DNA from: Christensenella hongkongensis
Lineage (GTDB): Bacteria; Bacillota; Clostridia; Christensenellales; Christensenellaceae
Length of the DNA stretch: 64,000 bases
Assembly: GCF_000981035.1 (NCBI RefSeq)
Contig: NZ_LAYJ01000112.1
Coordinates: forward strand, 53,985-117,984
Direction of reading: 5' to 3'
The notes under the pieces were generated by a model that worked only from the letters and a program-made list of their open reading frames with translations, had not been told where the DNA came from and did no database searches. Below are positions 26,213 through 34,812 of the stretch, one piece after another. How positions within the stretch are numbered: the stretch's first letter is position 1; the number at the start of each line of letters is the position of its first letter. The position numbers and the translations under genes are program-made.

Positions 26213-27211
26213 CTATTTTGTTGTGTCCCGCAGCTTTAGCAGGGGATCGATATAGTAATCTTTTTCTTCCGTTCCCGGGCCGTTTATCTGCCTGCACAGT
26301 ACCTCTACCGTTTTTTGCGCGATATCTGCAATCGGCTGGCGCACGGTGGTGAGCGGGGTTTCCAGCATGGAAGAATACACAAGGTCGTCGTAACCGGCAA
26401 CTGAAATATCGTCCGGAACCCTGACGTTATGGTCTTTCAGGCACTTTAAGATACCCATTGCAGTAAGGTCGTTGATCGCGGTAATTGCATCCGGCCTGTC
26501 TGTAAGAATTTTCTGCGTTGCTTCGTAACCGCCCTGGAAATCAGGCTCTGCTTCGATCAGCCACGATTCATGATAGGAAAGCCCTGCTTCTTCATAAGCC
26601 TGACGATATCCGGCAAAGCGTTCATAAGCAAACATTGCTGTCTTTGGGCCGCCCATAAGGTATATCCTCCTGTGGCCGGTCAAGAGCAAATGCTTTGTAA
26701 GCAGGTACTCGCCTTTTTTAATATCGCACATCACGCAATCAGCCTTGATACCCACATACCGCGTCGATGTAAAGACGAGCGGGATTCCGGCGCTTTTCAA
26801 CTGGTACAAATGCTGCAGGTCATAATCGGTCATATAGGAAGGAGTGACGATCACACCTTCCGCGCGCTCCTGCGTAAACCGTGCGACGCATGCGGCCTCC
26901 TGTGAGATCTTATTATTTGAGATGCCGATGGAAAGATGGTAACCTTTTTGTGCGGCAAATTTACTGATCTCACTTGCAAGCATTCCAAAGAAAGGATTAG
27001 AAAGCTCTGTCACGACAAGCCCAAGCATATCCGAGCGCTGGCGGATCAAATTACGGGCGCTGGCGTTCGGCGTATAATTTAATTGTTTGACCGCTGCTAA
27101 AATACGCGCCTTTGTTTCCGGCCTTACACCGGGTTTCCCGTTGATAACGAGTGAAGCGGTGGCAGTAGAAACGTGCGCCAGCTTTGCAACGTCTTTGATA
27201 GTATAAGACAT
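26213..27211 (-). CDS. LacI-family transcriptional regulator
   Basis: Repressor of 332 residues. Helix-turn-helix MSYTIKDVAKLAHVSTATASLVINGKPGVRPETKARI, hinge NYTPNASARNL, then the ligand-binding domain. The ATG at 27211 gives the standard LacI N-terminus, although its GGAGG is only 2 bases away; an upstream TTG at 27238 would add nine residues and is less typical. An AAAATCGAAACG inverted-repeat pair lies upstream, so autoregulation is likely. The target operon is uncertain: the neighbouring kinase and the ribose-type importer are both candidates. Confidence 0.88.
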   Translation of the reverse strand: MSYTIKDVAKLAHVSTATASLVINGKPGVRPETKARILAAVKQLNYTPNASARNLIRQRSDMLGLVVTELSNPFFGMLASEISKFAAQKGYHLSIGISNNKISQEAACVARFTQERAEGVIVTPSYMTDYDLQHLYQLKSAGIPLVFTSTRYVGIKADCVMCDIKKGEYLLTKHLLLTGHRRIYLMGGPKTAMFAYERFAGYRQAYEEAGLSYHESWLIEAEPDFQGGYEATQKILTDRPDAITAINDLTAMGILKCLKDHNVRVPDDISVAGYDDLVYSSMLETPLTTVRQPIADIAQKTVEVLCRQINGPGTEEKDYYIDPLLKLRDTTK

Positions 27212-27244
27212 AGCCTCCAAATTCCCGATGAGAGCCAAACGATC

Positions 27245-27343
27245 AAAATCGAAACGTTTAGATTTTTAATATATCATAAAAATACCATTTATACTGAGAA
27301 AAGTAAAGAAGTATTTTTTGTAAAGATGTATCGTTTCGATTTT
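27245..27343. promoter_or_regulatory. Inverted-repeat operator pair upstream of LacI gene
   Basis: AAAATCGAAACG (27245-27256) and its exact reverse complement CGTTTCGATTTT (27332-27343) lie 87 bases apart. The first merges into an AAACGTTT palindrome (27252-27259). This fits two LacI-type operators positioned for DNA looping over the regulator promoter. Confidence 0.55.
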
Positions 27344-27360
27344 GCGGGAACGACAGGCAC

Positions 27361-27388
27361 AAAAAAACGGGCAGGCGCAGGCCTGTCC
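27361..27388 (-). terminator. Terminator of the 27409-28419 regulator
   Basis: Read on the minus strand: GGACAGGC, short loop, GCCTGCCCG, then seven T. It lies 20 bases beyond the stop of the LacI gene. Confidence 0.7.
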
Positions 27389-27408
27389 GCCGTTACATCA
27401 GAAATCAG

Positions 27409-28419
27409 TCAGGTCGTTTGGCCTATTGTAAGTTTGACATCTATCATTTTTTGCACATATTCTTTCTCCTTTTTGGAAGGAGAAGCGGCGTGCTTAATGT
27501 TGTTTATGAGCGTATCGATCGCGCATTTTACATATTCGGCACGGTCAAAGCCGACGGAGGTGAGCTGGATGGGCAACACGATCTCTGAGTGAATATCGTC
27601 GGTAGAGGCAATGGCGATATCCTGCGGCACGGCATAGCCCATTTTGTTCAGGCGGAAAATTGCCTCGAAGGCAATGACATCGCAGTAACAAAAAATTGCC
27701 GTATAATCGTTTTCTTTGCTGAAAATTTCTTCTACAATTTTTTCGGAATCGCCGATTTTTGTGGAAATATATTTAACGTCTTCCTCGTTAAAGGGAATGC
27801 CGCCCTCTTTGAGAGCCTTTTTATAGCCGCGGAACCTTGCCTGCGAACTGAATATGTGCATAAAGGAGTTCAGGAACAAAATCCTGCTGTGCCCCTTTTC
27901 GATCAGGTGCTTTGTCGCGAGGTAACCGCCCATTTCGTCGTTTACGACAACGGAATCGGCCTTGATATCGTCAAAAATACGTCCGAACAATACATAAGGA
28001 AAATTCATTTTGTTCATGATATCGATGCTTTGCGTGTCCAGCTGGTTGGGAAGCAGCAAAATGCCGTCCACATTTTTTTGCATGGCTTTCATGACGGCGT
28101 CGTGCTCGTGCTCGGATATTTCGTTGGTCGTCATGAAAAAAACGCTGTAGCCCTTCGACGTCGCGTATTCCTCCGCATATTTGGCGAGCAGTGAAAAGTA
28201 AGGATTGCGTAGATCGGGCAGGATGACGGCCAGCGTGTTTGTGTAGCCGGTCCGCATACTGCCTGCAAGCAGATTGGGAACATAACCGAGCTCCTTGGCC
28301 TTGCTTTTGACTTTTTCACGCAGCTCTTTGGAAATGGTATCGCTGTCCTTCAGGGCACGAGAAACCGATGTAACAGAGCAGCCGCATATTTGCGCTAAAT
28401 CTTTGAGAGATACTTTCAT
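27409..28419 (-). CDS. LacI-family transcriptional regulator next to operator array
   Basis: Repressor of 336 residues. Its helix-turn-helix MKVSLKDLAQICGCSVTSVSRALKDSDTISKELREKV is followed by the hinge GYVPNLLAGSMRTG and an effector domain (NTLAVILPDLRNPYFSLLAKYAEE). The ribosome site is weak (AAGGGA). The gene reads away from the 12-bp-periodic AGCT array at 28495-28594, and its own promoter directly abuts that array. It is divergent from the ribose-type transporter/pentose operon, so it is the obvious regulator of that operon. Confidence 0.9.
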   Translation of the reverse strand: MKVSLKDLAQICGCSVTSVSRALKDSDTISKELREKVKSKAKELGYVPNLLAGSMRTGYTNTLAVILPDLRNPYFSLLAKYAEEYATSKGYSVFFMTTNEISEHEHDAVMKAMQKNVDGILLLPNQLDTQSIDIMNKMNFPYVLFGRIFDDIKADSVVVNDEMGGYLATKHLIEKGHSRILFLNSFMHIFSSQARFRGYKKALKEGGIPFNEEDVKYISTKIGDSEKIVEEIFSKENDYTAIFCYCDVIAFEAIFRLNKMGYAVPQDIAIASTDDIHSEIVLPIQLTSVGFDRAEYVKCAIDTLINNIKHAASPSKKEKEYVQKMIDVKLTIGQTT

Positions 28420-28459
28420 TTTTTTGTCCCTTATGTTTAATAAAAAAGGTCTTTTTTAC

Positions 28460-28488
28460 ATTCTAGCATACTTGAATTTAAAAAACAA
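28460..28488 (-). promoter_or_regulatory. Promoter of the LacI gene
   Basis: On the minus strand TTGTTT, 17-base spacer, TAGAAT. The -35 element ends 7 bases from the AGCT repeat array. Confidence 0.6.
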
Positions 28489-28494
28489 TATTAA

Positions 28495-28594
28495 AAGAAA
28501 TCGTTAAGCTGAACGAAAAGCTAATCGATTAGCTGAACGAATAGCTGAACGTACAGCTAACCGATTAGCTCAACGTTAAGCTTAACGTTATATT
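28495..28594. repeat. 12-bp-periodic tiled operator-like array
   Basis: AGCT occurs at 28507, 28519, 28531, 28543, 28555, 28567 and 28579, exactly every 12 bases. Units follow AGCT-n-A-n-CG-n-T/A-n, for example AGCTGAACGAAA, AGCTAATCGATT and AGCTCAACGTTA. Each unit with the next AGCT forms a 16-bp palindrome or near-palindrome centred on CG; AGCTAATCGATTAGCT (28519-28534) is perfect. Adjacent 16-bp sites share their AGCT ends. This is the symmetry of LacI-family operators, here tiled head to tail between a LacI gene and the operon it probably controls. It is too short and regular for a CRISPR array. Confidence 0.85.
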
Positions 28595-29201
28595 AATTAT
28601 ACAACAGAGGCATTAAAATGAAGAAAATGGACGAAAAACGGGAATAATCTAAAATAAATGGCTTTCATGGAATTTGATTTTAATTTCGTGTCTGACTTAT
28701 CATAGAAACGCGGTTAAGGGAAATGCGGCTGAATAAAGCGTGGACGGATGAGGCGGAAGGCCAACCGGCATAAAGCCCTTAAGTAAGACCGGCAGCCGAT
28801 GAAGCACAGATTATAATTTTTTTGTGGCAGTTCTTCAAATAGTTGTACGAGTAACATTTGCAAGAAACTGCTATACAGCAAACATTTTCATGCGCGAAGC
28901 ATGCGCTGCCATTTGTTGATATGCTGTAAATTTATTCAATAGATATAAAATAAATCGATAGGACTCAGAATTCGGATAAACGAGGGCTGGAAGGCGGTCC
29001 GTTTGCCTGCGAATAAAGGCGACGCACATAATTTTCCTGCGGCAAAGTACAGTGCGTGCTTATGCGCATGGGGTAACGATAAAGTCGAACTTTAAATTTT
29101 CCCATTCCACCAAAATGGGAAGTATCATCTGTGAAGCTCACAGAGAATATCATCTATATGGATTACAGGATGTTACCTGTAACAAAAAGGAGGAAATTGT
29201 A
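28595..29201 (+). other. Long non-coding leader with successive inverted repeats
   Basis: No gene is visible in about 600 bases before the binding-protein gene. Three inverted repeats follow one another: TTAAGGG/CCCTTAA (28714-28720 with 28776-28782), GCAGTT/AACTGC (28827-28832 with 28866-28871) and TACAGCA/TGCTGTA (28874-28880 with 28922-28928, enclosing ATGC/GCAT). A small TACAGG/CCTGTA hairpin (29164-29181) stands just before the ribosome site. It may be a structured 5' leader or a separate small RNA; it matches no riboswitch class I can recognise. Confidence 0.45.
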
Positions 29202-30290
29202 ATGAAGAAAATGAAAACACTCGCTTGCCTGGCGCTGGTAGTGGTAATGGCGTTGACGCTGTTTGTTGCCTGCAGCACACCGGCAGCAACCGAATCGACG
29301 GCTCCTTCCGCGTCTGCCGAGGCATCGCAGGAAGCGTCCGCATCCGCTTCGGCTGAACCGTCCAAAGAGGCGGGCACAACTGCTTCAAACGTAACATGGC
29401 CGAGCAAGGAAGACCTGTTTGTAGGGTATTCCCAGGCAGACCTCGCTTCCACATGGCGTACGGTTGAGAGCGACGACATGCAGGCTGTAGCTGACGAAAG
29501 AGGCTATAAAATTGCAATCACAAATGCTGAGGGAGACACGGAAAGACAGATTTCCGACGTAGAATCCCTTCTGGCACAGGGCTGCAACGTAATGGTTATT
29601 ACGGCAATCGATGCTGACGCGATCCAGCCGGCGCTCGACGCCTGCAAGGAAAAAGGCGTTCCGGTTATCATGAAGTCCAGAGGCTCCAACGGAACTCCGG
29701 GAGAAGACTATGCAACGTTTATCGCTTCTGACTTTGTCTGGGAAGGCGAGCAGGCTGGTAACTGGATTGCAAATGCCTGCAAAGAAAAAGGCATCGATCC
29801 TGTTAAGGTTGTTGAGATACAGGGTATCATCGGCGGCACGGACGTTCGCGACAGGGGACAGGGCTTTGCGAACGCTGCTGAAACAGCAGGCAATTTCGAG
29901 GTAGTGGCACAGCAGTCCGCAAACTTCTCAAGGCCTGAGGCTCAGGAAGTTGTACAGAACATTCTTCAGTCCTCAGGCGGGGACATCGACGCGATTTACT
30001 GCCAGAACGACGAAATGGCGCTTGGAGCATCCCTTGCACTGCAGGCAGCAGGCAAAAAGGTTGGCGAGGATGTGTTCCTTGTAGGTGTGGACGGCATGAA
30101 AGAAGCTCTTGACGCGATCAAGAACGGAACGCTTTCCGCTACGGTTACCTGCAACCCGAGATTTGCTTCCACCCTGTTTGACACAATCGAAAAAGCAATG
30201 AACGGCGAACAGATCGACACATTTATCCCTGTTGAGGATAAGGTAATCGACAAAACAAACGTTGACGAATATTACGAATATGGTTTCTAA
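29202..30290 (+). CDS. Ribose-type ABC transporter, sugar-binding lipoprotein
   Basis: Extracellular sugar-binding protein of 362 residues. The ATG at 29202 has AAAAAGGAGG upstream. The signal peptide ends LFVAC (lipid Cys24), followed by a Ser/Ala/Glu-rich linker to about residue 65. The mature part (VGYSQADLASTWRT, ISDVESLLAQGCNVMVITAIDADAIQPAL, DAIYCQNDEMALGASLALQAAG) is the RbsB-like Peripla_BP_4 fold. First gene of a nine-gene operon for import and breakdown of a pentose or related sugar. Confidence 0.92.
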   Translation: MKKMKTLACLALVVVMALTLFVACSTPAATESTAPSASAEASQEASASASAEPSKEAGTTASNVTWPSKEDLFVGYSQADLASTWRTVESDDMQAVADERGYKIAITNAEGDTERQISDVESLLAQGCNVMVITAIDADAIQPALDACKEKGVPVIMKSRGSNGTPGEDYATFIASDFVWEGEQAGNWIANACKEKGIDPVKVVEIQGIIGGTDVRDRGQGFANAAETAGNFEVVAQQSANFSRPEAQEVVQNILQSSGGDIDAIYCQNDEMALGASLALQAAGKKVGEDVFLVGVDGMKEALDAIKNGTLSATVTCNPRFASTLFDTIEKAMNGEQIDTFIPVEDKVIDKTNVDEYYEYGF

Positions 30291-30333
30291 ACCAAAAAAT
30301 ATCTCAATAATTGATTAGATAGTGTATGAGGGG

Positions 30334-30362
30334 TAAGCGGGTTATGTTGCATAGCCCGCTTA
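30334..30362 (+). promoter_or_regulatory. Intercistronic hairpin after binding-protein gene
   Basis: TAAGCGGG / CCCGCTTA with inner TATG/CATA pairing and no U-tract. Likely protects the upstream binding-protein mRNA. Confidence 0.65.
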
Positions 30363-30390
30363 GTCTCTAACACCAAAGGGGTAGAAATAG

Positions 30391-31899
30391 ATGAAAAAGG
30401 ATATTTTGAACATCCAGAACGTTACCAAAACATTCGCAGGCGTAAAGGCGCTCAACAATGTCAGTTTATCCGTAAAAGAAGGAGAAGTACACGCGCTGAT
30501 GGGTGAAAACGGCGCGGGTAAGTCTACGCTCATCAAAATACTGACAGGAATTTATAAAGCGGATTCCGGCAAGATTGTTTTTGATGGGGAAACACGGAAT
30601 TTCCACAATGCGCTTGCGGCGCAGCACGCGGGGATCAGCACGATTTACCAGGAGCTGAACATGATCCCATACCTTACGGTGAGCGAGAATATTTTTCTTG
30701 GAAGATACCCGATGAAAAACGGCGGGATCGACTGGAAAACAATGAATGAAAAGGCGCAAAAGCTGGTGGACGACCTTGGCGTCGATATTGATGTAAAACA
30801 ATTACTGAACACATACGGAACTGCAAAGCAGCAGATTATATCGATTATACGTGCAATCAGCCTTGACAGTAAGCTGATTGTAATGGACGAGCCTACATCT
30901 TCGCTTGATACGAACGAAGTTGAAATATTATTCGGAATTATTGATAAACTCAGGGCGGACAACATTGCCGTAATCTTTATTTCGCACCGTTTGGATGAAG
31001 TATATGCAAAATGCGACAGCATTTCCGTATTGAAGGACGGCGTTTACGTTGGAACATACGGCGTAAACGAGCTTTCCCAGCTTGAGCTTTTAAACAAAAT
31101 GATCGGCAACAAGGAGCTGCAGATGGACAAGCGCAGGGAGCATCGCGATTTTTCGGACGCGCCCGTCATTTTGGAGGCAAAGCACCTTGTACGCACGCCT
31201 TACGTAAACGACGTAAGCTTTAAGGTCAAAAAAGGCGAAATCGTCGGATTTGCGGGGCTCCTTGGCGCAGGGCGCACAGAGACCGCAAGGATACTCTTTG
31301 GCTGTGATACGCCCGAAGCGGGAGAGGTCATTATGGACGGCAAAAAGCTCAACATACGTATCCCTAAGGACGCTGTGGAAGCGGGCATGGCTTTCTGCAC
31401 GGAAAACCGCCGCGAGGAAGGATTGTTCCCGGATGTGTCCGTACAGAAAAATACGGCGATCTGTTCCCTTTCGCAGTTATCAAAGGGTGGATTTATCCAG
31501 TTAAAGGAACGCAAAAAGCTTTCTGAGGATTACATCGAAAAGCTGGCGATCAAAACGCCCTCGTGTGAGCAGCTGATTAAAAACCTGTCGGGCGGAAACC
31601 AGCAAAAGGTGATCCTTGCAAGGTGGCTGGCGACGAATCCCAAGCTTATCATCCTTGACGAGCCTACCCGCGGAATCGACGTGGGTGCAAAGGCGGAGAT
31701 CGAAAAGCTGATCGGCGAATTTGCGGACAAAGGCATCAGCGTGCTCTTCATTTCCTCTGAAATGTCAGAGCTTGTCAGAAACTGCGACCGCATCATCGTC
31801 CTGCGCGACGGAAAAATCGTGGGCGAGCTGACGGACGAGGATATTTCGGAAGACAACATCATGTGGATGATCGCAAACAAAAAATCCATTCACTCATAA
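30391..31899 (+). CDS. Ribose-type ABC transporter, duplicated ATPase (RbsA/MglA-like)
   Basis: ATPase of 502 residues with two nucleotide-binding halves. The N-half has Walker A GENGAGKST and Walker B LIVMDEPTSSLD, but its signature, normally LSIGQQQMVEIAKAL, reads NTYGTAKQQIISIIRAI. The C-half has a modified P-loop region (FAGLLGAGRTETARIL), a perfect signature LSGGNQQKVILARWL and Walker B LIILDEPTRGID, as usual for this family. The altered N-half signature suggests asymmetric ATP use. It is followed by two permease genes. Confidence 0.92.
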   Translation: MKKDILNIQNVTKTFAGVKALNNVSLSVKEGEVHALMGENGAGKSTLIKILTGIYKADSGKIVFDGETRNFHNALAAQHAGISTIYQELNMIPYLTVSENIFLGRYPMKNGGIDWKTMNEKAQKLVDDLGVDIDVKQLLNTYGTAKQQIISIIRAISLDSKLIVMDEPTSSLDTNEVEILFGIIDKLRADNIAVIFISHRLDEVYAKCDSISVLKDGVYVGTYGVNELSQLELLNKMIGNKELQMDKRREHRDFSDAPVILEAKHLVRTPYVNDVSFKVKKGEIVGFAGLLGAGRTETARILFGCDTPEAGEVIMDGKKLNIRIPKDAVEAGMAFCTENRREEGLFPDVSVQKNTAICSLSQLSKGGFIQLKERKKLSEDYIEKLAIKTPSCEQLIKNLSGGNQQKVILARWLATNPKLIILDEPTRGIDVGAKAEIEKLIGEFADKGISVLFISSEMSELVRNCDRIIVLRDGKIVGELTDEDISEDNIMWMIANKKSIHS

Positions 31900-31920
31900 A
31901 TTGCAAGGGGGTTTATATTT

Positions 31921-32883
31921 ATGTCCGGTGCATCTTCGGCCCTCATGGGCCAAAAAAGATTTGACTTGTCATTTCTGAAAAAGAACATAGCAATCATCCT
32001 TCTGATTGTTCTGGTTGTATTCAACTGCATTTTTACCAAAAACTTTATGAGCTGGGTGACGTTCTCGAACCTGTTTATGCAGGCTTCCAAGATCGCGCTC
32101 ATAGGCCTTGGAATGACGCTTGTCATCGCGACGGGCGGCATCGATATCTCAGTCGGCTCGGCGATGGCGGTGGGCGCGACGATTTCTGCGATTTTCTTTG
32201 CGCAGGGAGATTACTGGGGCGTTCTTATTTCAATCGCAATCGTTGCCGGCTTCGGACTTCTGGCAGGAACGCTCGTTTCCAAATTTGCAATCATTCCGAT
32301 GATCGCGACGCTGGCGCTGCGCTACATCATGCGCGGTATGGCGCAGGGCGTATCCGGCGTTGGAACCGTTTCCTACAGCGCGCCGGAGCTGACGCAGGCG
32401 TTCATTACGCCGGTCGGCGGAATTTTCCCGCTGCATTTCTTTATTCTGGTAGCGGCTGCGGTCTTTATGTATTTCCTTGTAAACCGTATGAAGTTTGGTT
32501 CGCAGGTGGAAGCATACGGCAACAACCCAACGGCGGCCAAAATATGCGGAATCAATACGGTTAAGATCGTAATCCTGTGCTATGTGGCGATTGCGATATT
32601 CTCGTGGGGCAGCGGCATGATCGACATGATCATGGTTTCGAGCGCGGATCCGTCCAAGCTGGGCGTGGACATGGAAATCGACGTAATCGCAGCGACGGTA
32701 ATCGGCGGCACGCCGATCACGGGCGGTTATCCGAACATTATCGGCACGGTATGCGGCGCATTTTCGCTGCAGCTCATTACCATGATGTGCAACATGAACA
32801 ACGTAGCGTACTCTATTACCCTGATGATCAAGGCAGCGATTATCGTATTTGCATTGTTCTTCCATGGTTTTCGCAAGAAATAA
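31921..32883 (+). CDS. Ribose-type ABC transporter, permease 1 (RbsC-like)
   Basis: Membrane protein of 320 residues, BPD_transp_2 family. Segment IALIGLGMTLVIATGGIDISVGSAMAVGA is the RbsC hallmark, and VEAYGNNPTAAKICGINTVKI is the cytoplasmic loop. A ribosome site GGGGG precedes the ATG 21 bases after rbsA. It probably pairs with the next permease as a heterodimer, since the two differ in sequence and length. Confidence 0.92.
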   Translation: MSGASSALMGQKRFDLSFLKKNIAIILLIVLVVFNCIFTKNFMSWVTFSNLFMQASKIALIGLGMTLVIATGGIDISVGSAMAVGATISAIFFAQGDYWGVLISIAIVAGFGLLAGTLVSKFAIIPMIATLALRYIMRGMAQGVSGVGTVSYSAPELTQAFITPVGGIFPLHFFILVAAAVFMYFLVNRMKFGSQVEAYGNNPTAAKICGINTVKIVILCYVAIAIFSWGSGMIDMIMVSSADPSKLGVDMEIDVIAATVIGGTPITGGYPNIIGTVCGAFSLQLITMMCNMNNVAYSITLMIKAAIIVFALFFHGFRKK

Positions 32884-32900
32884 GAAAGGAAGGTAACAGA

Positions 32901-33902
32901 ATGAAAAAAGTTGGTAGTTTTTTATCGGATAATGTTGCGCTGCTTGGGTTTATCGCAGTATTCATCATTGGGTGCATACTTTCCTCAACGTTTTACACGG
33001 CGGAAAATATTGGTAACGTCCTTCGCTCGGCAAGTATCATGGGTATCGTATCCATTGGTATGACGTTCGTTATCCTGTGCGGCTCCATTGACCTTTCCGT
33101 AAGCTCGGTATTCGCGCTTTCAGGATATTTCTTTATCGTGCTTGCGCCGGTCTCGCCAATCCTTGCAATCCTCGTACCGATTGCCGTGGGCGCGGCGGTA
33201 GGCCTTTTAAATGGTCTTCTCGTAACAAAAATGTCCATTCCGGCGTTTGTCGGCACCCTTGCTTCTATGCTGTTTGTACGCGGCCTTGTGCTGATGCTCA
33301 CCAAGGAAGTAACGGTAAAAGGCCAGAATATGCCGGAAGCGCTCCAGTTTATCGGGCGCGGCTCCCTTGGCAGTGGAGATTTTCTAAACGCGATCTCCTT
33401 TCCGCTCATTCTCTTCATCGCGCTTATTATCCTTACGTCGTGGATTCTGAAAAAGCGTTCGCTCGGGCGCGCGATGTATATTGTAGGCGGCAACGCAGAA
33501 GCGGCAAAGATGATGGGCGTGAGCGTGCACGGCACGATGTTTGCGGCGCATACGATCTGCGGCCTTATGGCAGGCGTAGCCGGCATCGTATTCGCTTCGC
33601 GCGTAGGCTCTGCAACGCCCCTTGCGGGAACAGGCTATGAAATGTATGCGATTGCCGCGGTCGTCATTGGCGGCGCGTCGCTTGAAGGCGGCATCGGCAA
33701 GATGAGCGGAACGCTGTTCGGCGCGCTTATTATGGGTAGCTTTACGAATATTTTCAGCCTGCAGAAATTCATCGATCCAGTATGGCAGAATGCAATTATC
33801 GGCATCATCCTGCTTGTGGTCGTGGTGCTACAGTCGCTTGCACATATGCGTGTGCATAAAATTAAGACGGCGAAAGCCGATACGCAAAAATCGGCTTCAT
33901 AA
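32901..33902 (+). CDS. Ribose-type ABC transporter, permease 2 (RbsC-like)
   Basis: Second permease of the same family, 333 residues. The ATG at 32901 follows AAGGAAGG; the frame is open upstream, but that part lies inside the previous gene. MGIVSIGMTFVILCGSIDLSVSSVFALSGY and GRAMYIVGGNAEAAKMMGVSV are family blocks. It is 18 bases after permease 1 and followed by the catabolic genes. Confidence 0.92.
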   Translation: MKKVGSFLSDNVALLGFIAVFIIGCILSSTFYTAENIGNVLRSASIMGIVSIGMTFVILCGSIDLSVSSVFALSGYFFIVLAPVSPILAILVPIAVGAAVGLLNGLLVTKMSIPAFVGTLASMLFVRGLVLMLTKEVTVKGQNMPEALQFIGRGSLGSGDFLNAISFPLILFIALIILTSWILKKRSLGRAMYIVGGNAEAAKMMGVSVHGTMFAAHTICGLMAGVAGIVFASRVGSATPLAGTGYEMYAIAAVVIGGASLEGGIGKMSGTLFGALIMGSFTNIFSLQKFIDPVWQNAIIGIILLVVVVLQSLAHMRVHKIKTAKADTQKSAS

Positions 33903-33931
33903 TAGTGATAGATTAGGAGAATAAGTGGGTT

Positions 33932-34777
33932 ATGAAAAGAATGAAATTTTCGATCAATTCCTGGATTTTTGGCAATTTGTCCATCGAGGAGATTGCCAGA
34001 CGTGCAAAGGAGATTGGCGTGGACGGCATTGACGTAAGCGGCGAGCCGGACACGATAGACGCAAAGGCGGTCAAAGCGACGCTTGACAAGTATGGCCTTA
34101 AGGTATTTGACATCAACGGCAACTTTACAGAGGAAAACAGGATCATGTGCCATAAGGATCCGCAGATGCGTGCGAGTGCCGTGGAATATGGTAAAAAATG
34201 CGTTGATATGGCGGTGGATGCGGGCACGGACAAGGTACTTATCGTTCCCAGCCAGGTCAATAAGCAGGACTATTATATTTCGCGCGAACAGGACTGGAAA
34301 CACTCGGTGGATTCGATTCGCCAGGTTGCGGAATATGCAAAAACAAAAGGCGTCACCATCATACTGGAATGCGTGAATAAATATGAAGTGAGCCTTGTGC
34401 GCACGCTGCAGGACGGCATCGACATGGCAAAAGACACCGGGATGGACAACGTAAGGGTGATCGGTGATACGTTCCACATGCAGCTCGCGGAAGAGCAGGG
34501 AATCCCGTCGGCAATCAGACACGCAGGAAAGGACTGGCTTTTGCACCTGCACCTTGGCGACAACACAAGGGAAGTCCCGGGACGGGGCGTTATGAACTGG
34601 AGGGATATCCTCGCGGCTTTGGACGACATCGATTATGACGAGGCGCTTTCCTTCGAGCCGCTCCCGCACCAGCTGACGCTCGACGAGATATTTGCGGGCG
34701 TTCTTGACCCGGATGAGCTGACAGCGGAATTAAAGGCTTCGTGCGATTACCTGAAGCTGATTATGCAGGCGATCTGA
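33932..34777 (+). CDS. Sugar (phosphate) isomerase/epimerase, TIM barrel (ketose 3-epimerase-like)
   Basis: AP_endonuc_2-type TIM barrel of 281 residues. Likely metal ligands are Glu in ILECVNKYE, Asp in VIGDTFHMQ, His in LHLHLGD and Glu in SFEPLP, the Glu-Asp-His-Glu set of tagatose/psicose 3-epimerases and L-ribulose-5-phosphate 3-epimerases. ECVNKYE corresponds to the ExxNRxE stretch of the ketose 3-epimerases. Placed between the importer and a ribulokinase, it would convert the imported sugar to a ketose that AraB can phosphorylate. The exact substrate is unknown. Confidence 0.82.
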   Translation: MKRMKFSINSWIFGNLSIEEIARRAKEIGVDGIDVSGEPDTIDAKAVKATLDKYGLKVFDINGNFTEENRIMCHKDPQMRASAVEYGKKCVDMAVDAGTDKVLIVPSQVNKQDYYISREQDWKHSVDSIRQVAEYAKTKGVTIILECVNKYEVSLVRTLQDGIDMAKDTGMDNVRVIGDTFHMQLAEEQGIPSAIRHAGKDWLLHLHLGDNTREVPGRGVMNWRDILAALDDIDYDEALSFEPLPHQLTLDEIFAGVLDPDELTAELKASCDYLKLIMQAI

Positions 34778-34812
34778 ACGTAAACGTAAGCAAAAAGACA
34801 GGAGCAGACAAT

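Noticed and set aside
28495-28594. CRISPR-like array
   Set aside because: Units are 12 bp with no unique spacers, and no cas gene is near; palindromic operators explain it better.
28711-28810. Cobalamin, glutamine or other known riboswitch in the sugar-operon leader
   Set aside because: Some short motifs (GGACGGA, GGAAGGCC) resemble fragments of known aptamers, but the conserved cores and their order are missing.
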